DNA of 44,064 nucleotides, from the NCBI GenBank assembly GCA_028279305.1, contig JANQOA010000005.1, forward strand, positions 1 to 44,064, read 5' to 3'. Positions 33,212 to 41,016 of the stretch are shown one piece after another (within the stretch, counting starts at the first letter, position 1; every line of letters starts with the position of its first letter). The DNA comes from Pseudomonadales bacterium (GTDB lineage: Bacteria; Pseudomonadota; Gammaproteobacteria; Pseudomonadales; Azotimanducaceae). Under the pieces are notes generated by a model, which did no database searches, had not been told where the DNA came from, and saw only the letters and a program-made list of their open reading frames with translations. Made by a program: the position numbers and the translations under genes.

Positions 33212-33765
33212 ACAGAAGGCTCCTTCAATCCGCTAAGACCATCAATGCTGTGCATGTTTGAGGCAAGCTGCCCCTTGCGGAGCCCTTCAGGGCCCAGTTT
33301 CTCCGCATAGTTGTGGTAATAGTCCCGGCTGCCCTCAAAACTGTAGAGGGGTACGTTCCATCCGCAGGAATCCGCGATGCGGTGAATGTCCAATTTAATA
33401 ATGGAACGCACCCCGGGCAACTCGCTGAATCCGGGTCTAAGTTCATGGAACTCATCATCGCTTGTTTCCAGCACCGTACCCTTGCCATGCAGCCGCAGGA
33501 TCAGCGGCCTGCCTTCAAAAGCGCAGAACATAAACAGCAGCCGGCCGTTTTCTTTGACGTGGGAAATGGTTTCCACACCGCTTCCCGTGACATCGAGATA
33601 AGCAACGGTTTTCGGGTCAAGTACCCTCAAACTATCCATACCTTTGGGAGACACATTCACATGTCCCTCTACGTCCAGCGGCGCGGTGCCTACAAAAAAC
33701 AGTTTTTGTGCGGATATGAATTCGATGAGTTCCGGGGTGAGTTCGTCGTAGAGTTTGCCCATCAC
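33208..33765 (-). CDS. Pyridoxamine-5'-phosphate-oxidase-family flavoprotein
   Basis: 185 residues of the PNPOx-like split-barrel fold: ELIEFISAQKLFFVGTAPLDVEGHVNVSPKG, TVAYLDVTGSGVETISHVKENGRLLFMFCAFEGRPLILRLHG. The group binds FMN or F420; members reduce or oxidise varied substrates, and vitamin B6 synthesis is not implied. GTG 33765 or ATG 33762. Upstream member of a unit with the SnoaL-like and DUF4019 genes. Confidence 0.82.
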   Translation of the reverse strand: MMGKLYDELTPELIEFISAQKLFFVGTAPLDVEGHVNVSPKGMDSLRVLDPKTVAYLDVTGSGVETISHVKENGRLLFMFCAFEGRPLILRLHGKGTVLETSDDEFHELRPGFSELPGVRSIIKLDIHRIADSCGWNVPLYSFEGSRDYYHNYAEKLGPEGLRKGQLASNMHSIDGLSGLKEPSV

Positions 33766-33880
33766 ATAATCTCCAAGCGCTTAAAGCGGTGATTTTATTC
33801 CCTTGATACTGCCACCATTGTGTCAGTAGCACCTGACGTCAATGTTTACCCGCGGGCGCCGTTTTTACCAACTAGGCGGC

Positions 33881-34237
33881 TCATTCCACCAGTTCGCCGC
33901 CAAAAGCGATTCGCCCCCTGGCGGCGGGCTCAACAATGATGTGGACGTTTTGCACCGGGTGGTTCGCAGCCTTGGCCACCGCTTCGGCTAACAACCGCAC
34001 CCGTTCGCGCAGTTCGGCACCCCGGCCAACGTCAGCCTCCAGCAGAGAAACGAGGATGGGCGGGCCTACATTGGCGCCGCTGTTTTCTGCATAGTCGGAA
34101 GCGGCAATGTACTGCAGCTTCACCCAGGTGCCCTGCGGGCGTGATCCAAGTGCCGCACCGGCAGCGTCCGCCAGCCTTTGCGCAAGACCTGTGTCTTCGC
34201 CGCGGTCACCCACTATGTCAATTTGAAGTATCGGCAT
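33881..34237 (-). CDS. Tautomerase/MIF-superfamily protein
   Basis: 118 residues beginning Met-Pro-Ile, so the catalytic N-terminal Pro of the tautomerase superfamily is present after Met removal. The two beta-alpha-beta units (MPILQIDIVGD..., then WVKLQYIAASDYAEN and VRLLAEAVAKAANHPVQNVHIIVEPAARGRIAFGGELV) fit the long-form, 4-oxalocrotonate-tautomerase/MSAD-like build. The substrate is unknown. Confidence 0.75.
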   Translation of the reverse strand: MPILQIDIVGDRGEDTGLAQRLADAAGAALGSRPQGTWVKLQYIAASDYAENSGANVGPPILVSLLEADVGRGAELRERVRLLAEAVAKAANHPVQNVHIIVEPAARGRIAFGGELVE

Positions 34238-34320
34238 GGTAGTTCGTCAGCTCCGAGAAATCATGGCTGATGCAGAACCGGTCAACGGGGTTGATGCTAA
34301 CACAATCCTGCGCCGGGGCT

Positions 34321-34878
34321 TCAGATGTCATAGCCCGCGGCCAGCGCCCGGGAAATTGTTGCTGTTACGAAATCCGTTTTGCCCAGGGAGTAGCGTTCGC
34401 GGGACGCCAGCGTGCGGCCGTCATGCTCCGCGGCCAACTGTGCCTTCAGCGACTGGTAGACTGCAAGCTGGTCCGGGTGATCTTTGAGGAAGTCACGGAA
34501 AACGATGTGGTTTTTTTCCTGCACGGAGCCTTCCGCGCACAGGTGCACATGGTGGGTGGCGGGCCAGGTTGATGGCTTCTGATAAAAGGGATACACGTCG
34601 TCCGCGTGTTCGATGGCCGGATCGTCCGGTACCGGCAACGGAATGAAGGTGTAGCCGATGGTGCCCAGTCTCCGGGTATGCGCATTCAGGGGCTTAAGGC
34701 TTGCCACTGAAACCTGAATGTCTATGACCGGCTTGGCACGCAGCCCCGGCACGGCAGTGCTGCCAACGTGTTCGATACGTAGCGCGCTGGTGCCCATGGC
34801 TCGTTGTATGCGGTCTGACTCCCGTTGGAATTCCAGCGGCCATGCGGGGTCGTAGTCGACCAGGGTTATACCTGACAT
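34321..34878 (-). CDS. GrpB-family protein (nucleotidyltransferase fold)
   Basis: 185 residues from ATG 34878. The family hallmark RIEHVGSTAVPGLRAKPVIDIQV is present (GS...PG...KPVID), as is the conserved HHVHLCAEGS segment and the RDFLKDHPD helix. GrpB proteins belong to the polymerase-beta-like nucleotidyltransferase superfamily and are sometimes fused to CoaE; their activity is not established. Stands alone. Confidence 0.88.
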   Translation of the reverse strand: MSGITLVDYDPAWPLEFQRESDRIQRAMGTSALRIEHVGSTAVPGLRAKPVIDIQVSVASLKPLNAHTRRLGTIGYTFIPLPVPDDPAIEHADDVYPFYQKPSTWPATHHVHLCAEGSVQEKNHIVFRDFLKDHPDQLAVYQSLKAQLAAEHDGRTLASRERYSLGKTDFVTATISRALAAGYDI

Positions 34879-35011
34879 GTGCGGGATTCTAGCACCTCGC
34901 ACAGCCGGCCCGGGCTGGCGAACCGATCTGCCCGCAATAGGCGTTTCCATCAAAACTATTTTGTCTTAGGGTGCGACGGAATAAGAACCACCGCGCGGGG
35001 TTCAACTCGGG

Positions 35012-35659
35012 ATGAAACGTACAATTGTCAGTATCACCGTCTTGCTTGCGCTGCTCGGCATCAGCCTGTCGGTTGAGCACCTTCTTGACAGCGACCACTA
35101 CAACCCGGGATTTCACGAAAATCCAGTCACAACTCAGTCGCACGTCATATTCGGTGCGCTTTTTCTCGCGCTGGCGTTGGCGCAGTTCAGCAGCCGCATC
35201 CGCAGCCGGTATCCCGCGCTGCACCGGTTGGGCGGCCGGGTTGCCGTCAGCGCCGGTGCGGTCACCGCGGCGGCAGCTTTAGTCATCGGCTTCATGTTCC
35301 CCTTTTCCGGTACCGCGGAGGTGTTGGTTACCGGGCCATTTGCCGGGTTGTTTGGTCTGGCCCTGCTGCGCGGCATGTGGCTGGCCCGGCACCACCGTTT
35401 TGCTGAACATCGGGAATGGATGATCCGGGCGATGGCGCTGGGTACAAGTATCGCCACCCAGCGGTTGATCTTTGTACCCGTTCTGATTGCGCTGGGCGGC
35501 ACATTGGAAGTGGCTTACTGGCTGTCGGTGACATCGTTTGGGGTCGCTTTTGTTATTCATTGCGCGGTGGCGGAGTGGTGGATTCGGGCGACGCGCGTTC
35601 ACACCGCGGCAGATGGTATCCCCCAAGGAGATAGAGGAGCAGGGCGGTCCGCTGCGTGA
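35012..35659 (+). CDS. DUF2306-type multi-pass membrane protein (second copy)
   Basis: 215 residues with about six transmembrane segments and the DUF2306 layout: SHVIFGALFLALALAQFSSRIRSRYPALHRLGGRVAV, then HHRFAEHREWMIRAMALGTSIATQRL. The first copy is at 13886; identity between them is low. The C-terminal tail is hydrophilic. Function unknown. Confidence 0.78.
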   Translation: MKRTIVSITVLLALLGISLSVEHLLDSDHYNPGFHENPVTTQSHVIFGALFLALALAQFSSRIRSRYPALHRLGGRVAVSAGAVTAAAALVIGFMFPFSGTAEVLVTGPFAGLFGLALLRGMWLARHHRFAEHREWMIRAMALGTSIATQRLIFVPVLIALGGTLEVAYWLSVTSFGVAFVIHCAVAEWWIRATRVHTAADGIPQGDRGAGRSAA

Positions 35660-35774
35660 GCGGGTAAAAGAGGCCGGGGTGGAGGTGCCGGGTGGCGCAA
35701 CGGAGTTTTCGTTCTGGGAGAGCCCGGCGGGCTATGGTCGCGGCTGGGAGGCAGTTAACTCCGAACTTTGGTAG
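35613..35774 (+). CDS. Possible small ORF (53 codons)
   Basis: From ATG 35613, in another frame from the DUF2306 gene end, runs a hydrophilic peptide containing EEQGGPLRERVKEAG and ESPAGYGRGWEAV up to TAG at 35774. Its residue mix looks like a natural protein, but it overlaps genes on both sides and has no family match, so it may be chance or the remnant of a longer gene. Confidence 0.2.
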   Translation: MVSPKEIEEQGGPLRERVKEAGVEVPGGATEFSFWESPAGYGRGWEAVNSELW

Positions 35775-36358
35775 AGGGAATAATCATAGTTTTGATCCTT
35801 TACGAGTTCGCAGGTGGGGTCAATATCCCCGTACTTGAGCTTCGCCTTAACAATAGCGTGCTGTGCATTCCACTCAATAAGCAGGCACGTATAGTCGTCG
35901 AATGCCTGAAATCCCCAATTGTTTAGCAAATAGTCACCGTAGTACGCAAAGAAATACTCCATGTTCGGCTCCATGATTCTTCGTGCAATTGCGGGCTCGC
36001 AAAATCCGGAATTGAGACAGGCGGCGAACATCTCATAGTAAGCGGCAATCTGCATGACGTTGTGTTCTACCTCGCGGTCGCTGGTGACAAACTCTACAAA
36101 ATCTTGTGGGGTTGAAAGGTTCTGCTTCCTAGATTTGTTTTGTTGGTCGAGTGCATTACCCAGTTCTTCAAGTGCTGTGGTAATTGGAGGTTGGTTGATT
36201 TGCTGTATAAGGCTGAACGTATATTTGTTGCGTTCTTGTCTGGCTGATTCGCCCGCGATGAACAATTGATATACGGTGAAAAAGACACCTGATGCGATTG
36301 CGATGGCCTGGATGATCGTAGAGACCTCGACCCACGATTTTGGAGTTTCGAAAGCCAT
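35732..36358 (-). CDS. Membrane-anchored DUF4760-like protein
   Basis: 208 residues from ATG 36358 with GGGGAG upstream. One N-terminal transmembrane segment (about 12-33) is followed by a soluble helical domain (SARQERNKYTFSLIQQINQPPITTALEELG..., EVEHNVMQIAAYYEMFAACLNSGFCEPAIARRIMEPNMEYFFAYYG) that looks like DUF4760. Function unknown. GC is lower than in neighbouring genes, hinting at a different origin. Divergent from the transglutaminase gene. Confidence 0.6.
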   Translation of the reverse strand: MAFETPKSWVEVSTIIQAIAIASGVFFTVYQLFIAGESARQERNKYTFSLIQQINQPPITTALEELGNALDQQNKSRKQNLSTPQDFVEFVTSDREVEHNVMQIAAYYEMFAACLNSGFCEPAIARRIMEPNMEYFFAYYGDYLLNNWGFQAFDDYTCLLIEWNAQHAIVKAKLKYGDIDPTCELVKDQNYDYSLYQSSELTASQPRP

Positions 36359-36428
36359 GTTTCCATCTCCCCGGAAGTGGGCAAGCTGCAATGCGAAAAT
36401 ATTCTAAGTGAGAAATCGATAGAGCATG

Positions 36429-36444
36429 TGTCACCTGGGTGACA
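36429..36444. promoter_or_regulatory. Inverted repeat before the transglutaminase gene
   Basis: TGTCACC-TG-GGTGACA, two perfect 7-base arms, lies in the divergent spacer about 100 bases before the transglutaminase start and 70 bases before the DUF4760-like start. Candidate operator; the regulator is unknown. Confidence 0.5.
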
Positions 36445-36541
36445 TAACTTAGAAAATGTCCGTGCTAGGTTAGCCGGCGGGAAAGCTTGTGCATGGCGGA
36501 ACCAGAAAGACGTCGGTTCGGTGCGGGACGAGGGGGGATGA

Positions 36542-38659
36542 ATGAAAGCTGTTAGCTATCTGTGTCTGATCGTGTGTCTTGGTATTGCTTTTGCGGGGCA
36601 GCAAGTTGCGGCACAGCCGCTTGACAGAGTGGACTGCCCGGCCGGGCTTTGGGTGGAGCATCATGAAGATGGCTACCGCGGTCTGTATAAGTCCACTGCG
36701 CAAGACATCAACGGCCAACCCGTGTTTGTCCATGAAAATCTGTTTGTGCCGGAGGGCAGCAGATACAGTAAAGCCTATATATTCCGTCACACGGCGTCCT
36801 GGGTGATCCAGCCGGTCACTCCGGATCCGTCTCAATGGCTGTCCGCTGATTACACGGACAAGTCAGACCCCTGGAGCGGCGGTTGGCAAGACAGCCGCCT
36901 CACGGTTCAGTGCAGGGAGCCCCGTAACCAGGCAGTTGATTGGAATCGTGATAACAATATGCGGGCTCACCGCACCGAGCTGTTTATCCCGGCATTGGAG
37001 CAGTCAGCCCGCACAGACAACTGGGGTCTGGTTGTGCGCCGGGGCTCAACCATTGCACTTGGATCGACGCTTGCCGGGATTCCATCTTCGATTGTGGTTC
37101 GCAACCGTACAGCACACAACAATCCCCTCAGCAGCTGGCAAGTACAGAACCACCGGATTCAGCTCAGCGCGGATATGCCGGTGGGGGAATATGAGGTTCA
37201 GGAGCCGGCGGCACTGGCCGGTGTTAAAGTTGTTGTGCTGTTCAACCCGCACTTGCAGGGTACGCCGGAATACTTCCCGGAAGACGAGCAAGCCGCACAA
37301 TTCTGGATTTATTCGGCAAACAGCGGTTTCTCCAGCTGGCTGCCTCAGCATGGAGCCACCTATCAGAGCATTCCGCTGGAACACTACCGCCCTGTGGTTT
37401 TGCGCAGCGTGCTGCGTTTGCTTAAGGAAGGCGCGAGGCCGGGAGGTGCTGTAGATCTTGCGTCACCCTGGTCCGTGTTGCGCGGGTTTACGTGGCTGAT
37501 CAACGATCGGGAAAATCCCGGTGAGCGAATTGTACCGGCTGTTGCCCATGCGCAATGGCGGGCGCAGGGACGATGTCCAGGGGAAGTGGGTTCAATGGGT
37601 TGTCAAGCGATGGCACTCAAAACAGTCGGCAATTGGTTTGAAGAATGGGAAAAACTCAACCGGGCTTTGTGGGTGGCCAATTGTGAGTTTATGGGCAGCA
37701 TATATTGTGCTTCCAGCAGGATGCTCGGCGTGCCCTGTAGATTGGTACACGGGCGCCAGGTTGGTCAGGAAGAACTGCCCAGCGACGGTGTACTGGATGT
37801 TCACCCGACCATCGGGTCTGCAACAGATGTGAACGGCAACTTGACGGAAACAAGGCGTACTGCTGGAAACAATGCGTTGTGGGACTATCATGTATGGTCC
37901 GAGGTTCACTTGAACAGCTCGCCGCTGGATGATGTTCCGGGGTGGTATATGGCTGATGCAACGCCCGGGTTTGAGTCGGCCGGGCGTTTCCAGACCGGCC
38001 CGGCACCCTTAAGGAGCATACGGGGAGATGAAGGGTCGACGCTTACAGATCCCGTCATGAGCAGGGAAGTGGAGGCGCTGGCCACAACTGTCCGCGGATA
38101 TACCTGGATGGGGCGCGCGCGGGTTCGAAGTCTCTTCCAATTGGTTTCCGACCAGGCCGCGCGGCAGGATTTGTACAACAGCGCTATAGATGTCAGCTTT
38201 GCTGAATGGAAAGCGAATGGATTCAGCCCGCAATCATATGCTTGTTTCCTCAACGCCTGCCTTACCCTTGATGGGTATGAGGGGGAGGCATGGGATCAAG
38301 CCCGCAGTTTCGGTCACATCTATACCCAGGCAAAAACCTGTTCCGATGAACACATGGAGCAGCGGGGTCAGTCGCCTGGTGCGATTACATTCCCACCCGT
38401 CGGGGAGTGCTTGATGACCACCACTCACCTCTACAAACAGGGCTTTTCCGACGGACCCAACCGCGGCATTGCGTGGCCCGCGCCCACGGCGGATTTCGCC
38501 GCCATGCGTGCAAGCCAATCATGTTCCTGCAACGGCGCTCCCCAACAGAGCCAGGGACAACAGAGCCAGGGACAACAGGGTAGACAGGGTACCGAGAACA
38601 GGCCAAGCCCGCCGAGTCCCCCCGTAAATCGTCCGAAACCGCCGGTGATGCTGGAATGA
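36542..38659 (+). CDS. Secreted eukaryotic-type (animal TG2/factor XIII-like) transglutaminase homologue
   Basis: 705 residues with a signal peptide (about 1-24). Residues about 135-280 match the N-terminal beta-sandwich of animal transglutaminases: RAHRTELF, LVVRRG (163-168), MPVGEYEV and VVVLFNPHL. The catalytic core follows: NRALWVANCEFMGSIYCASS with Cys381 where TG2 has Cys277, LGVPCRLV, then WDYHVWSEVHL with His450 and GWYMADATPGF with Asp472. The His-to-Asp spacing (22) is nearly that of TG2 (23), and the GPAPLRSI motif after the core is also kept. The family forms isopeptide bonds between Gln and Lys or amines. Two C-terminal beta-barrels are absent; instead there is a helical region and a Gln/Ser/Pro tail. 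Strong GAGGGGGG ribosome site. The function in bacteria is not known. Confidence 0.78.
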   Translation: MKAVSYLCLIVCLGIAFAGQQVAAQPLDRVDCPAGLWVEHHEDGYRGLYKSTAQDINGQPVFVHENLFVPEGSRYSKAYIFRHTASWVIQPVTPDPSQWLSADYTDKSDPWSGGWQDSRLTVQCREPRNQAVDWNRDNNMRAHRTELFIPALEQSARTDNWGLVVRRGSTIALGSTLAGIPSSIVVRNRTAHNNPLSSWQVQNHRIQLSADMPVGEYEVQEPAALAGVKVVVLFNPHLQGTPEYFPEDEQAAQFWIYSANSGFSSWLPQHGATYQSIPLEHYRPVVLRSVLRLLKEGARPGGAVDLASPWSVLRGFTWLINDRENPGERIVPAVAHAQWRAQGRCPGEVGSMGCQAMALKTVGNWFEEWEKLNRALWVANCEFMGSIYCASSRMLGVPCRLVHGRQVGQEELPSDGVLDVHPTIGSATDVNGNLTETRRTAGNNALWDYHVWSEVHLNSSPLDDVPGWYMADATPGFESAGRFQTGPAPLRSIRGDEGSTLTDPVMSREVEALATTVRGYTWMGRARVRSLFQLVSDQAARQDLYNSAIDVSFAEWKANGFSPQSYACFLNACLTLDGYEGEAWDQARSFGHIYTQAKTCSDEHMEQRGQSPGAITFPPVGECLMTTTHLYKQGFSDGPNRGIAWPAPTADFAAMRASQSCSCNGAPQQSQGQQSQGQQGRQGTENRPSPPSPPVNRPKPPVMLE
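38543..38580 (+). repeat. 15-bp tandem repeat in the transglutaminase tail
   Basis: CAACAGAGCCAGGGA occurs twice in a row (38543-38557, 38558-38572) with a partial third copy CAACAGGG. It encodes a QQSQG repeat, giving a Gln-rich tail. Confidence 0.85.
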
Positions 38660-38685
38660 GGTTTCGGGAAGGTGTTAAAGTCTTA

Positions 38686-38766
38686 CCACGTGCGTGACTG
38701 GCGAAAACTCGTGGAAGCAACCACATGGGAGCGTACGTCTTAGACCGCCGTTCGCCTGGGCATCCA
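38686..38766 (+). ncRNA. ZTP (pfl) riboswitch upstream of glyA
   Basis: The conserved ZTP-riboswitch parts are in order. GCGTGACTGGCG starts the aptamer; GTGG (38711-38714) and CCAC (38721-38724) form the small hairpin; GGGAGC follows. CGTGCG (38689-38694) pairs with CGTACG (38732-38737, one G-U) as P1. CGCCTGGGCA (38753-38762) follows, whose CGCC can pair with GGCG (38700-38703) in the pseudoknot. It ends about 20 bases before the AGGAGG ribosome site of the SHMT gene. ZTP accumulates when 10-formyl-tetrahydrofolate is short, and the switch turns on one-carbon genes such as glyA, folD and purH. The CCTG of the 3' part could alternatively pair with CAGG of the ribosome site, suggesting control of translation (inference). 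Confidence 0.88.
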
Positions 38767-38794
38767 ACATCAAACGGGTGCACAGGAGGCAACC

Positions 38795-40060
38795 ATGAAC
38801 ACACTGTCCCATCTCGCCGCATTTGACCCTGAAATCAGCGAGGCCATCGCTAACGAGAACCGCCGTCAGGCTGAGACCCTGACCCTCATCGCTTCGGAAA
38901 ACCACACCTATCCCGAGGTCTTGGAGACCAACGGCTCCATCCTCACCGACAAGTATGCTGAGGGTTATCCCGGCCGCCGCTACTATGCGGGTCAAGCGTT
39001 CTATGATCAGATCGAGCGTATTGCCGTTGAGCGTGCAAAAAAACTGTTCAACGCTGAGCACGCGAACGTGCAGCCGCTGTCCGGCTCACCCATGAATCAA
39101 GCAGTTTACTTTGGTCTGTTGAAGCCGGGCGACACGATACTCGCCATGGATCTCACCCATGGCGGGCACCTCACCCATGGCGCGCCTGCATCTCACATGG
39201 GCAAGATTTTCAACTTTGTCCGCTATCGCACCCATGGTTCCCGCGGTGATATTGATTTTGACGAGGTACGGAACCTTGCGATCAAACATAAACCCGCGAT
39301 GTTGCTGTGCGGTCACTCCTCCTACCCGCGGGAACTGGACTACGCCGCTTTCAGGCGAATTGCTGACGAGGTGGGTGCCCTGACGATGGCTGATGTGTCC
39401 CACATCGGCGGTCTCATCGGCGGCGGCGTACTGGCCAACCCCCTGGATCATGGTTTCGACGTACTGACCACTACTACCCATAAAACTCTGCGCGGGCCCC
39501 GCGGCGGCATGATCCTGTGCCGCAAGCCCTTCGCCAAAGCCATCGACAGCGGTGTGTTCCCCGGCTTGCAGGGCGGACCCCACATGCACCAGGTGGCGGG
39601 CATAGCAGTGGCTATGCGCAAGGCGGCCACCGCCGAGTTCCGCGCTTATGCGGAACGCGTACTCGCAAACGCACGCGCGCTGGCAGAGGGTCTCACCGCA
39701 CGCGGCATGCCGCTTATCACCGGGGGCACGGAGAATCACCTGCTGGTCATGGACGTTGCCGCATGGGGTTACGACGATGGCGCCAAGGCGCAGAACGCTT
39801 TCGAGCAGGCCGGACTGGTGACTAACAAGCAACTCATCCCGGACGATCCGAAACCGCCATTAAGACCCAGCGGCGTGCGCATCGGCACGCCGGCAATCAC
39901 CTCAAGAGGGATGGGGGATGCTGAAATGGCGCAAATTGCAGGCCTTTTAATGACGGTGCTCGAAGGCGGTGATGCGGAAGTTGCGGCTGAAGAAGTTAGA
40001 GCTTTGGCGGCGCAGTTTCCGATCCCGGGCCATGAACCCAGGGCGGCTGAATCAAGATAG
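38795..40060 (+). CDS. glyA: Serine hydroxymethyltransferase
   Basis: 421 residues. PLP enzyme interconverting serine + tetrahydrofolate and glycine + methylene-tetrahydrofolate. Key residues: PLP Lys230 in TTTTHKTLRGPRGG, Asp200 and His203 (ADVSH), and the stacking His in DLTHGGHLTHG. LTLIASENHTYPEVLE and KYAEGYPGRRYYAG are typical. Some usually fixed positions differ (NVQPLSGSPMN for NVQPHSGSQAN; ADVSHIGGL for ADMAHIAGL), so this may be a second, divergent SHMT of the genome. A strong AGGAGG (38784-38789) and the ZTP riboswitch precede it, linking expression to the one-carbon folate state. Confidence 0.93.
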   Translation: MNTLSHLAAFDPEISEAIANENRRQAETLTLIASENHTYPEVLETNGSILTDKYAEGYPGRRYYAGQAFYDQIERIAVERAKKLFNAEHANVQPLSGSPMNQAVYFGLLKPGDTILAMDLTHGGHLTHGAPASHMGKIFNFVRYRTHGSRGDIDFDEVRNLAIKHKPAMLLCGHSSYPRELDYAAFRRIADEVGALTMADVSHIGGLIGGGVLANPLDHGFDVLTTTTHKTLRGPRGGMILCRKPFAKAIDSGVFPGLQGGPHMHQVAGIAVAMRKAATAEFRAYAERVLANARALAEGLTARGMPLITGGTENHLLVMDVAAWGYDDGAKAQNAFEQAGLVTNKQLIPDDPKPPLRPSGVRIGTPAITSRGMGDAEMAQIAGLLMTVLEGGDAEVAAEEVRALAAQFPIPGHEPRAAESR

Positions 40061-40078
40061 GGCGTTGTTTCACTTATC

Positions 40079-40098
40079 TATAACTATATATAGTTATA
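40079..40098. promoter_or_regulatory. 20-bp perfect palindrome upstream of the MEDS regulator
   Basis: TATAACTATATATAGTTATA is a perfect palindrome in an AT-rich spacer, followed by CTTTTTG. It could be an operator for the regulator at 40197, or an AT-rich hairpin with a T-run acting as a weak terminator of glyA. Confidence 0.5.
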
Positions 40099-40196
40099 CT
40101 TTTTGTGAAAAAGCTACCGATATATGCTTATTTATGTATAGTAATAGATAGCATTAAATAGGTACGAAAGGTTCGGGTTTTTTCGGGGGGGCCTAA

Positions 40197-40970
40197 TTGA
40201 GCGATGATGATCCGAAAGAAGGGCCATTACTGACTATTTCTGAGGCGGCTGACTTCCTTAACGTCAGTAAGGCTACTATCAGGCGCTGGACAAACGCCGG
40301 CTTGCTGCCTTGCGTGCGCCTGGGCCCGAGGGGGGAGCGCCGGTTCAGGCCCGAAGATTTAACGGACCGTATTTCCGCTGCAACCGACCGTTCTCAGCCT
40401 CGCCTGTCAGCGGTTAACTATCCGAAGAAAGAACACGCGCACCATCGCTGTGTGATCTGCGACGACCCACAGCAGGAATGGTTTGTGCTGGGTGCGGAGA
40501 TTGTTACTGCCTTGAGAGATGGCGCCCACGTTTTTGTGGTGGACGATCGCGATCGGCGCAAATTCTTGAAGCATCATCTGCAAGCGAACGGTTTCGACTT
40601 TGGCGACCTGCAGGCGCGGGCAGCGCTTAGATGCGTGTCGATTGAAGATTCTTATCTGCTGAGCGGCAAAATGCATTGGGAACGGGCGGTGGCGTATTTC
40701 GAATCCGTGATTCTCGCTGCCAAGGCCAGGGGCGTGGACAAAGTGCTGATTGTCGGCAACAGCAGTTGGCTTCGCGAACACAGTGAGGATACGGCACTAC
40801 TTACCGAGTTGGGGAAATACGAGCGGGGCATGGACGTCGTTGTGGAACGTTACCCCGGTGCGTCGATCTTGTGTCCATACACGGCCACTCAGGTTGATTC
40901 GCAGATTCTGATGGAAGCACTCGCCAGTCATGAGTCTATTGGGGTCCGGCCAGCGGGGCACTCTACCTGA
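40197..40970 (+). CDS. MerR-type HTH regulator with MEDS (DcmR-like) sensory domain
   Basis: 257 residues. The N-terminal excisionase/MerR HTH is TISEAADFLNVSKATIRRWTNAGLLPCVRLGPRGERRFRPEDL (about 13-55). Residues about 82-235 match the MEDS domain of DcmR-type regulators (HHRCVICDDPQQEWFVLGAEIVTALRDGAHVFVVDD and later RYPGASILCPYTATQVDSQILMEALASH). MEDS is related to the RecA/KaiC-like fold and thought to sense small hydrocarbon-type ligands. TTG 40197 is the start, with a GGGGGG stretch upstream. The neighbours suggest it controls the following membrane protein/NorE/NorF row. Confidence 0.82.
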   Translation: MSDDDPKEGPLLTISEAADFLNVSKATIRRWTNAGLLPCVRLGPRGERRFRPEDLTDRISAATDRSQPRLSAVNYPKKEHAHHRCVICDDPQQEWFVLGAEIVTALRDGAHVFVVDDRDRRKFLKHHLQANGFDFGDLQARAALRCVSIEDSYLLSGKMHWERAVAYFESVILAAKARGVDKVLIVGNSSWLREHSEDTALLTELGKYERGMDVVVERYPGASILCPYTATQVDSQILMEALASHESIGVRPAGHST

Positions 40971-41016
40971 ATGTTTGACCAACCGGATTTGCATATTTAA
41001 GGGGGGACCATCTGTT

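Noticed and set aside
39086-39832. 248-codon frame antisense to glyA
   Set aside because: Shadow frame of a strongly conserved gene.
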